From assembly GCF_000513135.1 (NCBI RefSeq), contig NZ_BAUV01000003.1:62001-126000 (forward strand): a stretch of DNA of 64,000 nt, in the 5' to 3' direction. Under the pieces are notes generated by a model that was given only the letters and a program-made list of their open reading frames with translations, did no database searches and was not told the DNA's origin. This stretch comes from Halalkalibacter akibai JCM 9157 (GTDB lineage Bacteria > Bacillota > Bacilli > Bacillales > Bacillaceae_D). Numbering within the stretch: position 1 is the first letter of the stretch; every line of letters begins with the position of its first letter. This document shows positions 29,899-38,402 of this stretch, in pieces. A program made the position numbers and the translations under genes.

Positions 29899-31563
29899 AT
29901 GGATCAACAAACGATTGTATCGCTTTTATTAATTCTAGCAACATTCGGACTTTATATTGGGATTTCTGTCTATAACAGAGCGAAGGCCACTTCAGACTTT
30001 TATGTTGCGAGCCGTGGGGTTCCACCGTTTTGGAACGGGATGGCGATAGGTGGAGACTGGATGAGTGCCGCGTCCTTTATCGGGATGGCCGGTACGGTTA
30101 TGATTCTTGGGTATGACGGTTTAGCTTATATTATGGGTTGGACTGGAGGCTATTTATTCCTTACGTTTTTACTAGCACCACAATTAAGAAAATACGGACG
30201 TTATACGGTTCCAGAGTTTATTGGAGACCGCTTTGATAGTAATGCTGCGAGATTAATTGCGGCAATTGCAACGATCATTATCAGTTTCGTTTATATTATT
30301 GGTCAGCTTTCAGGTTCTGGGGTTGTAATTGGACGTATCCTGAATATTGATGCAATGTATGGAACGATGATTGGGGTTGTCGTAATCGCGATCTATGCAA
30401 CGCTTGGTGGAATGAAGGGGATTACTTGGACACAGGTAGCTCAGTATATGATCTTAATTGTTGCTTACATTATTCCAATTATCTTCATGTCCCTTCAAAT
30501 CACAAGTAATCCATTACCGTGGCTTACATATGGAAAGATTGTAAGTGAGCTTGGGGAGTTAGACCGGGCACTTGGTATTTCTGAATATTTCGCGCCATTT
30601 GCGGAAAGTGATAAGTCACAATTTATCGCGTTAATGTTCACATTAATGGTTGGTACAGCGGCTCTTCCACACGTTATCGTTCGTTTCTACACGGTAACAA
30701 CGATGAAAGCTGCACGCTGGAGTGGTGCTTGGGCACTTGTTTTTATTGCACTTTTATATTTATCAGCTCCTGCATACGCTGCGTTCTCTCGTTTCATCTT
30801 AATGACTCGTGTCGCAGGTCAACCACTTGATCAGCTTCCGGCTTGGACGGATACGTGGGTAAATACGGGAAGATTACAGCTTGCAGATGCGAACGGGGAT
30901 GGCATTTTACAATGGAGTGAAATTGTTATTTCAAATGATATCGTCGTTATGGCGACGCCGGAAATTGCTAACTTAGGTGTTTTCGTTATCGGTTTAGTCG
31001 CAGCTGGTGCGATGGCTGCTGCCCTTTCTACGGCAGGTGGCTTGCTTATTACGATTTCGTCTTCTTTTGCTCATGACATTTATTATCGTTTAATGAAGCC
31101 TGATGCAAGTGATAAGAAGAGATTAGCGGCGGGCCGTTGGGCGATTGTACTTGCGACTGTTGTAGCTGGGGTAGTGGCACTTAACCCTCCTGGCGTTATC
31201 ACGCAGATTGTCGCTTGGGCGTTTGGTATTGCTGGTGGTACGTTCTTCCCAGTTCTATTACTTGGTGTTTGGTGGAAACGTGCTAACAAACAAGGTGCGA
31301 TTGCCGGGATGCTAGTTGGTCTAACGGTAACAGTCACTTATATCCTGTTTGCACGTGAAGGATTCACGATTTTTGGAATCAGAGATACAGGTGCTGGGAT
31401 TATCGGGGTTCCGATTAACTTGATCGTGATGTATGTTGTTTCGAAAATGACTGCTGCACCATCGCAAAAACTTCAAGATGAAGTACTTGACCTTCGTTAT
31501 CCAGAGCAAATGAGCTACCGTGATGGAGAGGTTTGGATGGATGAGTCGGCATCAGGAAAATAA
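29899..31563 (+). CDS. Cation/acetate-type Na+/solute symporter (SSS family)
   Basis: A 554-residue transporter of the solute:sodium symporter family, ActP/VC_2705 branch, with about 13 helices. FYVASRGVPPFWNGMAIGGDWMSAASFIGMAG is the family N-terminal signature; GTAALPHVIVRFYTV and AAALSTAGGLLITISSSFAHDIYYR are conserved in the Na+ and substrate regions. Between helices lies a loop resembling an EF-hand (DANGDGILQWSE, about 331-342), which may bind a cation. Substrate could be acetate, propionate or pyruvate. It follows DUF4212 and overlaps the next gene by 23 bp. Confidence 0.88.
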   Translation: MDQQTIVSLLLILATFGLYIGISVYNRAKATSDFYVASRGVPPFWNGMAIGGDWMSAASFIGMAGTVMILGYDGLAYIMGWTGGYLFLTFLLAPQLRKYGRYTVPEFIGDRFDSNAARLIAAIATIIISFVYIIGQLSGSGVVIGRILNIDAMYGTMIGVVVIAIYATLGGMKGITWTQVAQYMILIVAYIIPIIFMSLQITSNPLPWLTYGKIVSELGELDRALGISEYFAPFAESDKSQFIALMFTLMVGTAALPHVIVRFYTVTTMKAARWSGAWALVFIALLYLSAPAYAAFSRFILMTRVAGQPLDQLPAWTDTWVNTGRLQLADANGDGILQWSEIVISNDIVVMATPEIANLGVFVIGLVAAGAMAAALSTAGGLLITISSSFAHDIYYRLMKPDASDKKRLAAGRWAIVLATVVAGVVALNPPGVITQIVAWAFGIAGGTFFPVLLLGVWWKRANKQGAIAGMLVGLTVTVTYILFAREGFTIFGIRDTGAGIIGVPINLIVMYVVSKMTAAPSQKLQDEVLDLRYPEQMSYRDGEVWMDESASGK

Positions 31564-33484
31564 TTGCAATGAGATTCGTAAGCATCCCATTTTTGTCGGA
31601 CTAAGTGAAACACGGTTTGATGAAGTATTGGATGCTTGCGTGCTCAAGCATTATCAAAAGAATGACAAGGTGCTTTATTCGAAGACACCGAGAGAAGGAC
31701 TTCTGCTTATCCTAAAAGGGGTGGCAGAAGTTTTTGTTGCAAGTGGGGCTTCAAACGAAAGACAAAGTAACCTTGACCATCATACATCCAGGCGATACGA
31801 CCAGAAGGAGGTCCTGGAAGTATTGCAAAAAGGAGATATGATTGGATTCTCGAGTTTAGCCGATTTTCTAGGTGGGAAAACCGAAGAGCCAGAGCGCTAT
31901 GCGGTGGAGGTTCAAGCGGTAGAGGACGCAACATGTCTTCATATTCCTTACCCTGTGATTCAAACGCTTTGGGATGATCCTGCTGTAAGAGATTTTGTTT
32001 TGCAACAAGCAACGATTCGTTTACAAGATATCTATGCGTCTTTTGCTGAACAAGTTCAACTTGCGAATAAGTGGGGAGAAAGTGAGCCGTTTATTCGGCG
32101 CATTCAAGATGTTATGAATGAGCCTGTTATCGCCGCTGATATGGAAGATGATGTTCAAGATGTAGCCTTGATGATGGTTGAACACTCAACGAGTTCGGTT
32201 GTTGTCTTAAATGATAATGATCAATTGATTGGAATTATAACCGAGAAAGATCTAGTGCAGCGTGTTGTAGCTCGGGGGATCGGTTCAGGTTTGTTTGCTC
32301 ATGAAGTAATGACGCCACACCCTTATATTATTTCCAGAGATGCTTATTACTACGAGGCAATGTCGAGTTTTCTGATGAATGGAATTAAGCACTTGCCTGT
32401 CATGGACGGGGCCAAAGTGATTGGCATGGTGACCCTTTCTGATTTGTTACGGAAAAAAAACCGGGGAACGATGGAGCTGCTGCAATCGGTTGAACAGTCC
32501 ACATTTAATAACCTTCATGAGTTAGAGCCGGCGATGTATGAGGTGCTAGCTAATTTAATACAAGACGGCATTCCGACTGTTCATACGCTTGAAGTGATGA
32601 CAAAGCTCTATGACCGGTTAGTGCGTCATGCTGTGCAGTTAGCGGTTGAGAAGATAGGGAAGCCACCAGTTCCTTTTGGCTTCTACCTGATGGGAAGCGG
32701 GGCACGGGCTGAGCAATTCATGCTAACAGATCAAGACCACTTCCTCGTTTATGACAATACAAAAGAAGCTGAGGTGAGTTTATATTTTGAGGAGCTAGGA
32801 AAAGAGATTGTTCAACACTTAGTCGCTGCAGGTTATAAAACATGTCCAGGGTTCATGATGGCTAGTTATGCTGATTGGAGGGGGACGCTAGAAGATTGGC
32901 AGGGAAGGTTAAGGAGTTGGGCACTTAGAGCGACAAATGAAAACTTGCTTCTTGCGCACAATTTCTTATCATATAGACATATTTATGGAGAAGAGTCTTT
33001 GCATGATCAATTTGAAGAGATGATAAGAGAACAACTAGGAAAATCTCGGATCTTTTTATACCGAATGGCTGAATTGGAAAAAGAACATCCAGTCCCGACT
33101 TTTGACCATCCGATTCGAGCTCTTTTCCGAATGAAAAAGGAATCTGTCGATCTTAAGAAACAGGCTCTTTTTCCTTTGCATCATTGTTTGCAATTACTTT
33201 GTGCGAAACATGATTTTTTAGAAGGAAGAACTCTTAAACAAATTGACTTTCTTCAGGACCGGCATGTATTTTCTGAAGAAACGGCCGATAAATTGAAGTT
33301 TGCTTATGAAGTTGTTTTGCGAATTCGAGTGGAAAGAGCTTGGAATGCATACCGAGTTGGAGAAACAAGTACAAGTGAAATTGAATTTAATCATTTAAGA
33401 ACAAAGGACAAAGAAGAGCTCATGATGGCCTTGAAAACGATCCGTCAGCTTCAAGGCGAGGTTATGGCGACCTTTGGTTTATAA
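31541..33484 (+). CDS. cNMP-binding/CBS/DUF294 nucleotidyltransferase-like regulator
   Basis: A 647-residue cytoplasmic protein with four parts: a cyclic-nucleotide-binding-like domain (about 10-145), a CBS pair (about 165-290, with MMVEHSTSSVVVLNDNDQLIGIITEKDLVQR and GIKHLPVMDGAKVIGMVTLSDL), a DUF294 nucleotidyltransferase domain (MGSGARAEQFMLTDQDHFLVYD, about 378-399) and the DUF294 C-terminal helical domain. It resembles GlnD-type enzymes but the target is unknown. Such proteins often sit beside ActP-like symporters. I start at ATG 31541, which has GGAGAGG 5 nt upstream and overlaps the symporter gene by 23 bp; an earlier GTG 31520 is possible. Confidence 0.85.
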   Translation: MSRHQENNCNEIRKHPIFVGLSETRFDEVLDACVLKHYQKNDKVLYSKTPREGLLLILKGVAEVFVASGASNERQSNLDHHTSRRYDQKEVLEVLQKGDMIGFSSLADFLGGKTEEPERYAVEVQAVEDATCLHIPYPVIQTLWDDPAVRDFVLQQATIRLQDIYASFAEQVQLANKWGESEPFIRRIQDVMNEPVIAADMEDDVQDVALMMVEHSTSSVVVLNDNDQLIGIITEKDLVQRVVARGIGSGLFAHEVMTPHPYIISRDAYYYEAMSSFLMNGIKHLPVMDGAKVIGMVTLSDLLRKKNRGTMELLQSVEQSTFNNLHELEPAMYEVLANLIQDGIPTVHTLEVMTKLYDRLVRHAVQLAVEKIGKPPVPFGFYLMGSGARAEQFMLTDQDHFLVYDNTKEAEVSLYFEELGKEIVQHLVAAGYKTCPGFMMASYADWRGTLEDWQGRLRSWALRATNENLLLAHNFLSYRHIYGEESLHDQFEEMIREQLGKSRIFLYRMAELEKEHPVPTFDHPIRALFRMKKESVDLKKQALFPLHHCLQLLCAKHDFLEGRTLKQIDFLQDRHVFSEETADKLKFAYEVVLRIRVERAWNAYRVGETSTSEIEFNHLRTKDKEELMMALKTIRQLQGEVMATFGL

Positions 33485-33551
33485 CACCGTGAAGGGGGCA
33501 TAACGCTCGCTTTACGGCTTTTTGAGTAATAAAAAGAGAGGAGGGGTACCT

Positions 33552-34208
33552 ATGTTTTGGAGAAAGCCGCTTTTACCTGCTGTTCCACTTAATAAAGAGA
33601 TTCCGCTAAACACCCATTTTTCAAATCTTACATTCACAGTGTTTGACACGGAAACAACTGGGTTTGCTGTTGGTGCAAGTGATAGAATCATTGAAATTGG
33701 AGCGGTCCAAGTGAAAGACCGAATGGTATTAGACAAAACCTTTCAATCTTATGTGAATCCTGAAAGAGAGATCCCTCCTAATATTACCGCGTTAACAGGA
33801 ATTACAACGAAAACGGTTGAACAGGCACCTCCATTTATAGAAGTGATCAAAGATTTTTTTCAGTATGTAAAAGAGGGCGAAGCGAACATCTGGGTTGGGC
33901 ATTATGCGAGCTTCGATCTTCTAGCACTCAAAAAGGAAATAGCTAGAAATCAATACCGTGTCGATTTTCCTATTTGTTTGGATACCCTTGATATGATCGG
34001 ATATTTAAGTCCAGCGAAACATATGCTAGATTTAGAGATTTACGCTAGTCAGTTTGGGTCTAGAATCTATGAAAGACATCAGGCATTAGGTGATGCTTTG
34101 ACTACTGCACATCTTTTCTGTGAGCTTTTATTCCACCTCGAAGATCGAGGCAAAAACACGCTTGGCGACTTGATTGAGATCTCCAATATCACCAAAAGGA
34201 ACACATAA
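33552..34208 (+). CDS. DnaQ-like 3'-5' exonuclease
   Basis: A 218-residue DEDDh exonuclease. ExoI is FDTETTGF, ExoII GHYASFDLLAL, ExoIII HQALGDALTT, giving all four acidic ligands and the histidine. It resembles the epsilon subunit of DNA polymerase III, but stand-alone forms beside DUF294 and symporter genes are common and may act on small nucleic acids or nucleotide-linked signals. I use ATG 33552 behind GAGAGGAGGGG and not the earlier in-frame codon at 33522, which lies before that site. It closes the symporter module. Confidence 0.87.
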   Translation: MFWRKPLLPAVPLNKEIPLNTHFSNLTFTVFDTETTGFAVGASDRIIEIGAVQVKDRMVLDKTFQSYVNPEREIPPNITALTGITTKTVEQAPPFIEVIKDFFQYVKEGEANIWVGHYASFDLLALKKEIARNQYRVDFPICLDTLDMIGYLSPAKHMLDLEIYASQFGSRIYERHQALGDALTTAHLFCELLFHLEDRGKNTLGDLIEISNITKRNT

Positions 34209-34311
34209 TTCAGAAAAGTCAAGCCCGTCCATACAAGAATGTGGTATATCTGCGTGATCCCCCTAATAAACTGTACCAATCACCCAACACAGAATTAGGG
34301 AGGCGAGTCGT

Positions 34312-34599
34312 GTGCACGATTACATCAAAGAGCGAACTATCAAGATAGGTAGGTATGTTGTCGAGACAAAAAAGACGGTGAGGACGATTGCCAAGGAATT
34401 TGGAGTCTCGAAAAGTACCGTACACAAAGACCTCACAGAAAGACTTCCGGAAATTAATCCGGAATTAGCAAACGAAGTGAAAGAGATTCTTGAGTATCAC
34501 AAATCCATTCGTCATTTACGTGGTGGAGAAGCAACAAAAGTGAAATACAGAAAGACACAAGACGATTCTGAAATACCAGTTGTCAAAACACGAACTTAA
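34312..34599 (+). CDS. spoIIID: Stage III sporulation transcriptional regulator SpoIIID
   Basis: A 95-residue DNA-binding protein that represses and activates many sigma-E and sigma-K genes in the mother cell. The helix-turn-helix is KTVRTIAKEFGVSKSTVHKDL (about 23-43), followed by the basic C-terminal arm SIRHLRGGEATKVKYR that also contacts DNA. Start GTG 34312 follows GGGAGGCG. CATACAAG at 34230-34237 resembles a sigma-E -10 (CATACAAT), but a correctly spaced -35 is not clear. mbl follows after 127 bp as in B. subtilis. Confidence 0.95.
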   Translation: MHDYIKERTIKIGRYVVETKKTVRTIAKEFGVSKSTVHKDLTERLPEINPELANEVKEILEYHKSIRHLRGGEATKVKYRKTQDDSEIPVVKTRT

Positions 34600-34726
34600 T
34601 TGTCAAATCATGTAACTTTTTTCGAAAAAATACCCCTGTGAGAACATTATGTGTTAAAATTAGCAATTAGGTAAATCGTAATAATTAATACGATTATGTT
34701 CGGATAAACAGGGAGGAAAAAGAAAC

Positions 34727-35731
34727 ATGTTTGGTCGCGATATTGGAATTGATCTAGGTACAGCAAATGTTCTTATATATGTCAAAGGTAGTGGGATCGT
34801 CTTAAATGAACCGTCTGTCGTAGCTGTTGATACAAATACGAAAAGAGTACTTGCAGTAGGGGAAGAAGCGTTCCGCATGGTCGGACGTACACCAGGAAAT
34901 ATTGTTGCCCTACGTCCAATGAAAGACGGTGTCATTGCAAACTTTGAAATGACCGAAGCAATGCTCAAACATTTCTTAGGAAAGATTAACGTCAAAAGTC
35001 TTTTCTCAAAGCCAAGAATCTTAATTTGTTGCCCGACAAATATCACATCTGTTGAGCAAAAAGCGATTCGTGAAGCGGCTGAGAAAAGTGGCGGGAAGAA
35101 TGTGTACTTGGAGGAGGAACCGAAAGTTGCTGCAATTGGAGCTGGAATGGATATTTTCCAACCGAGCGGTAACATGGTAGTAGACATAGGCGGTGGGACA
35201 ACAGATGTTGCTGTTCTTTCGATGGGTGATATCGTCACCGCCTCTTCCATGAAAGTAGCGGGTGACCGCTTTGACGCAGATATCCTTTCTTACATTAAGA
35301 AAAAATACAAGCTCTTAATCGGTGAGCGCACTGCTGAAAACATCAAAGTACAAGTTGCAACAGTATTTCCAGGTGCACGACAGGAAGAGATAGACATCCG
35401 CGGACGCGACATGGTTAGTGGCCTTCCAAGAACAATTACCGTACACTCGAAGGAAATAGAGGAAGCGTTAACAGAGTCTGTTTCTTACATTGTACAAGCA
35501 TCCAAACAAGTTCTTGAACAAACACCTCCAGAACTCTCTGCTGATATTATCGACCGTGGTGTCATTTTAACGGGTGGTGGCGCCTTACTACACGGAATCG
35601 ACCAACTACTAGCAGAAGAATTAAAAGTACCAGTCCTAGTAGCAGAAGAACCAATGCACTGCGTAGCAAAAGGAACAGGGATTATTTTAGAGAATCTTGA
35701 TAGAATGTCTAGTAAGAAAGTCCGTTTATAA
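34727..35731 (+). CDS. mbl: Rod-shape protein Mbl (MreB family)
   Basis: A 334-residue actin homologue that forms membrane-bound filaments directing lateral wall synthesis. DIGIDLGTANVLIYVKG is the phosphate 1 loop, VDIGGGTTDVAVLSMG phosphate 2, and GVILTGGGALLHGID the adenosine loop. GGGAGGAAAAAG precedes the ATG. Position between spoIIID and flhO identifies it as Mbl and not MreB or MreBH. The stop codon lies in the arm of a long terminator, directly followed by a triple family B repeat. Confidence 0.95.
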   Translation: MFGRDIGIDLGTANVLIYVKGSGIVLNEPSVVAVDTNTKRVLAVGEEAFRMVGRTPGNIVALRPMKDGVIANFEMTEAMLKHFLGKINVKSLFSKPRILICCPTNITSVEQKAIREAAEKSGGKNVYLEEEPKVAAIGAGMDIFQPSGNMVVDIGGGTTDVAVLSMGDIVTASSMKVAGDRFDADILSYIKKKYKLLIGERTAENIKVQVATVFPGARQEEIDIRGRDMVSGLPRTITVHSKEIEEALTESVSYIVQASKQVLEQTPPELSADIIDRGVILTGGGALLHGIDQLLAEELKVPVLVAEEPMHCVAKGTGIILENLDRMSSKKVRL

Positions 35732-35762
35732 AAAAGGGCAACCGCCCTTTTTTATAAACGGA
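35721..35762 (+). terminator. Long terminator overlapping the mbl stop codon
   Basis: CGTTTATAAAAAAGGGC (35723-35739) pairs perfectly with GCCCTTTTTTATAAACG (35744-35760) and the stem extends 2 bp further. The TAA stop is in the 5' arm, as at 9173. Confidence 0.85.
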
Positions 35763-36197
35763 CGAGCAATGAGCGAAGCCGCTGCAAGTTTTTAAGCTTT
35801 CTTTGAGTGCTCTTCTCAAAGAAGGCGCGCAGCGTGCGTAGCCATTGCCACGATGTTCGCACGGAATAGGGCCGGAGAAGCTACCCAACTAAACAAGGAT
35901 CGACCGCATGTTTAGAAATCAGAAGGCAAGCGAAGCCGCTGCAGGGTTTTAAGCTTTCTTTGAGTGTTCTTCTCAAAGAAAGCGCGCAGCGTGCGTAGCC
36001 ATTGCCAGGATGTTCGCACGGAATAGGGCAGAAGAAGCAGCCTTTTACTGAATAAGGATCGACCGCATGTTTAGAAATCAGAAGGCAAGCGAAGCCGCTG
36101 CAAGGTTTTAAGCTTCCTTTGAGTGTTCTTCTCAAAGAAAGCGCGCAGCGTGCGTAGCCATTGCAGGATGTTCGCACGGAATAGGGCCGGAGTACGA
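35763..36197 (+). repeat. Family B nested-stem element, three tandem copies
   Basis: Copies begin near 35763, 35927 and 36087 with a period of about 160 bp. Each has the middle stem CGCTGC/GCAGCG and an inner stem of about 12 bp (GCTTTCTTTGAG/CTCAAAGAAAGC in copy 3) with a 7-nt loop; copy 2 also has the outer stem GCAATG (35766-35771)/CATTGC (35843-35848). Each copy ends TGTTCGCACGGAATAGGG. The linking segment GACCGCATGTTTAGAAATCA is identical between units. This fills most of the 595-bp mbl-flhO gap. Confidence 0.85.
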
Positions 36198-36265
36198 TTT
36201 TTGGAGTCGGGAAGCAGAGCGAACCTCTAACATTCGGAAAAAAGAAAGAACCCATAAACCACCAG

Positions 36266-36292
36266 TTTAAAACATTAGGTAAGAGCCGATAT
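36266..36292 (+). promoter_or_regulatory. Sigma-D promoter for flhO-flhP
   Basis: GCCGATAT at 36285-36292 matches the sigma-D -10 GCCGATAA at 7 of 8 positions. TTTAAAA at 36266-36272 supplies the -35 (TAAA) at a spacing of 13-15 bp. TATAAT at 36290-36295 overlaps and could also serve sigma-A. Confidence 0.6.
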
Positions 36293-36326
36293 AATGGTAT
36301 AGAGAAAGACTAGAGGAGGAAATGAG

Positions 36327-37148
36327 ATGCTTCGTGGTTTTTACGGGGCTGCAGCAGGGATGATTGCCCAGCTGCAACGCCAAACAATGTTAACAAACAA
36401 CTTAGCGAATGCCAATACGCCAGGATTTAAAGCGGATCAAGCATCGCTTAGATCTTTTCCTAACATGCTAATCAAAGCTATGAACACAGAAGCTGGTCCT
36501 AATGGACAAGCTCCAACAATTGGTCATTTAACTACAGGTGTATACTTACAAGAACGTATGCCAAACTTCCGTCAAGGCGATTTGATGGAAACTGGAAACA
36601 ATACAGATATCTCATTACTTCAAGGAATTATGCCACCAACAGAGTCAGGTCGACCTGGTGCTCTTTTCTATACCATACAAAATGAAAACGGAGACCTTCG
36701 CTACTCAAGAAACGGAAATTTCACCATTGACGGTGAAGGCTTCTTAACTACAACAGAAGGCCACTATGTTTTAGGAACGAACAATCAACGGATCCAGGTA
36801 GGGAACGAAGAATTCCGAGTAAATGAAGCTGGTTTCATTACCAATGACCTTGGAGCGGCCGTAGCTCAGCTCAATGTGGTCTACTCAGATAATCCAATGC
36901 AATTAGTGAAAGAGGGAAATGGACTCTTACGTTTTGAAGGAGAAGGTAACCTACCGACTGCCATTGGAAACGGAGCAATTAGCTTCCAACTGCAACAAGG
37001 TTTCCTAGAACGTTCCAATGTAGATGCCTCCCAAACCATGACTGAAATGATGAGCGCTTATAGAGCATTCGAAGCTAACCAACGCATCCTCCAAGCCTAC
37101 GACCAAAGCATGGACAAAGCCGTTAATGAGATTGGACGTATTGGATAG
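36327..37148 (+). CDS. flhO: Flagellar basal-body rod protein FlhO
   Basis: A 273-residue FlgF/FlgG-family rod component. The N-terminus MLRGFYGAAAGMIAQLQRQTMLTNNLANANTPGFKAD carries the family signature for export and polymerisation, and the C-terminus ERSNVDASQTMTEMMSAYRAFEANQRILQAYDQSMDKAVNEIGR is the matching coiled-coil end. Place after mbl and before flhP fits FlhO. TAGAGGAGG precedes the ATG. A sigma-D type promoter lies 35 bp upstream. The gene ends at a long terminator and a family B repeat, so flhP may need its own promoter here. Confidence 0.92.
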   Translation: MLRGFYGAAAGMIAQLQRQTMLTNNLANANTPGFKADQASLRSFPNMLIKAMNTEAGPNGQAPTIGHLTTGVYLQERMPNFRQGDLMETGNNTDISLLQGIMPPTESGRPGALFYTIQNENGDLRYSRNGNFTIDGEGFLTTTEGHYVLGTNNQRIQVGNEEFRVNEAGFITNDLGAAVAQLNVVYSDNPMQLVKEGNGLLRFEGEGNLPTAIGNGAISFQLQQGFLERSNVDASQTMTEMMSAYRAFEANQRILQAYDQSMDKAVNEIGRIG

Positions 37149-37188
37149 CTTTTATAAACAAGGGTGAACTGCCCTTGTTTATAAAAGC
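37148..37188 (+). terminator. Long terminator directly after flhO
   Basis: GCTTTTATAAACAAGGG (from 37148) pairs perfectly with CCCTTGTTTATAAAAGC (to 37188) around the 7-nt loop TGAACTG. Its 5' arm begins with the last base of the stop codon. Confidence 0.8.
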
Positions 37189-37300
37189 GAGCATGGAGCG
37201 AAGCCGTTGCAAGCCCTTAAGCCTTTTATAAGTGGTTTTCTTATAAAAGGCGCGCAACGAGTGAAGCCCATGCAGCATGTTCGCACGGAATATATGGACA
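37189..37300 (+). repeat. Family B nested-stem element, copy 5
   Basis: Outer GCATGG (37191-37196)/CCATGC (37268-37273), middle CGTTGC (37205-37210)/GCAACG (37254-37259), inner GCCTTTTATAAG (37221-37232)/CTTATAAAAGGC (37240-37251) with loop TGGTTTT. All three stems are perfect although the arms differ from the other loci. The tail TGTTCGCACGGAATA is conserved. Confidence 0.85.
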
Positions 37301-37321
37301 GAGCCATTAAACCGGGCAATC

Positions 37322-37415
37322 GGATCATAAATTATCAAATTCGGATCATAAATATACCGATCTGGATCATAAATAACTCAAGTCGGATCATAAACCACTG
37401 ATTTTGGATCATAAA
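37322..37415 (+). repeat. Five GGATCATAAA boxes at exact 21-bp spacing
   Basis: GGATCATAAA starts at 37322, 37343, 37364, 37385 and 37406. The 11-bp spacers differ in sequence, so this is not a simple minisatellite. Spacing equals two helical turns. It lies between the family B copy and flhP; together they account for the 374-bp gap. Confidence 0.9.
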
Positions 37416-37522
37416 GTCAAAATTTGATGACAATAAACTAAGTTTTCTCATACGCACAGTCACTTTTTCACCTAGACACGGACACACCACACACACCACT
37501 TGAGCATAAAAGAGGGATGAGA

Positions 37523-38362
37523 ATGAATACATCAATGATAGCTGCGTCCGTGACGATGGGGCAGTTGCAACGTAAACTTGATACAATATCTCATAATATC
37601 GCTAATTCGAATACAACTGGCTTTAAAAGACGAGAAGCTACTTTCTCGGATTTGCTTTTTCAGCAAGTGAATAATATGTCAGCCACTCAATATGAGGGGG
37701 GGCGTTTAACTCCAGATGGGATTCGAGTAGGAGCAGGTGCTAAGATTGCACAAACGGCACTCCGCTTAGAACAAGGTCCTATGATTGCGACTGAGCGTGA
37801 GCTGGATTTTGCGATTACAGAGAAAAATCATTTCTTCAGAATACAAACGGTTGAAAACGGCAATCAAGTTGAACGTCTAACACGTGATGGTACTTTTTAT
37901 TTAAGTGAAGATCCTAATAATCCGCAGCAGTTAACCATTGTTACGAAAAATGGTGACTTCGTTTTAAATGAAAATGGAAACCGTATTAATGTGCCATTAA
38001 ACTTTAAGTCTATTAGTCTGTCAGGCGATGGACAATTGCTTGTTACTCTTAATGATGGAACGATTCAGAATGGTGGTCAATTTGCGTTAGCAAGAGTGCT
38101 AAAACCACAATTGTTGGATGCTGTTGGTGAAAACCTATATCGTTTTCCTGATTTTGCAGCTCTAGGCTTAGTTCCAGGAGATGTGTTTGAAAATGTTGGC
38201 ATGGCTGGACGTGTCTCACAAGGTTTCATTGAAGGATCGAATGTAGACCTTGGGAGAGAAATGAATGAATTAATCATGACACAACGTCATTATCAATTTA
38301 ATTCAAGAGCCATTTCGATGTCTGATGAGATGTCAGGGTTAATTAATGGTTTAAGAAGATAA
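37523..38362 (+). CDS. flhP: Flagellar basal-body rod protein FlhP
   Basis: A 279-residue FlgG-like rod protein, partner of FlhO. The N-terminus MNTSMIAASVTMGQLQRKLDTISHNIANSNTTGFKRREATF and the C-terminus EGSNVDLGREMNELIMTQRHYQFNSRAISMSDEMSGLINGLRR are family signatures. I use ATG 37523 because GAGGG ends 7 nt before it; ATG 37517 lies too close. An unusual 21-bp phased repeat lies about 100 bp upstream. An EpuA-type gene follows after 40 bp. Confidence 0.92.
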   Translation: MNTSMIAASVTMGQLQRKLDTISHNIANSNTTGFKRREATFSDLLFQQVNNMSATQYEGGRLTPDGIRVGAGAKIAQTALRLEQGPMIATERELDFAITEKNHFFRIQTVENGNQVERLTRDGTFYLSEDPNNPQQLTIVTKNGDFVLNENGNRINVPLNFKSISLSGDGQLLVTLNDGTIQNGGQFALARVLKPQLLDAVGENLYRFPDFAALGLVPGDVFENVGMAGRVSQGFIEGSNVDLGREMNELIMTQRHYQFNSRAISMSDEMSGLINGLRR

Positions 38363-38402
38363 CGTAAAGTAAAACAGGCTGCACTGATTTGAGGAGAGAA
38401 CG

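Noticed and set aside
34205-34237. Sigma-E promoter for spoIIID
   Set aside because: CATACAAG is a good -10, but the only -35-like ATAATT is 19 bp away, too far for sigma-E.
35881-36255. 124-codon minus-strand ORF across the mbl-flhO gap
   Set aside because: It is made only of the tandem family B repeats; the repeated peptide reflects the DNA period, and there is no ribosome binding site.
37322-37415. CRISPR-like array
   Set aside because: Repeats are only 10 bp and spacers 11 bp, far below CRISPR sizes, and no cas genes are present.
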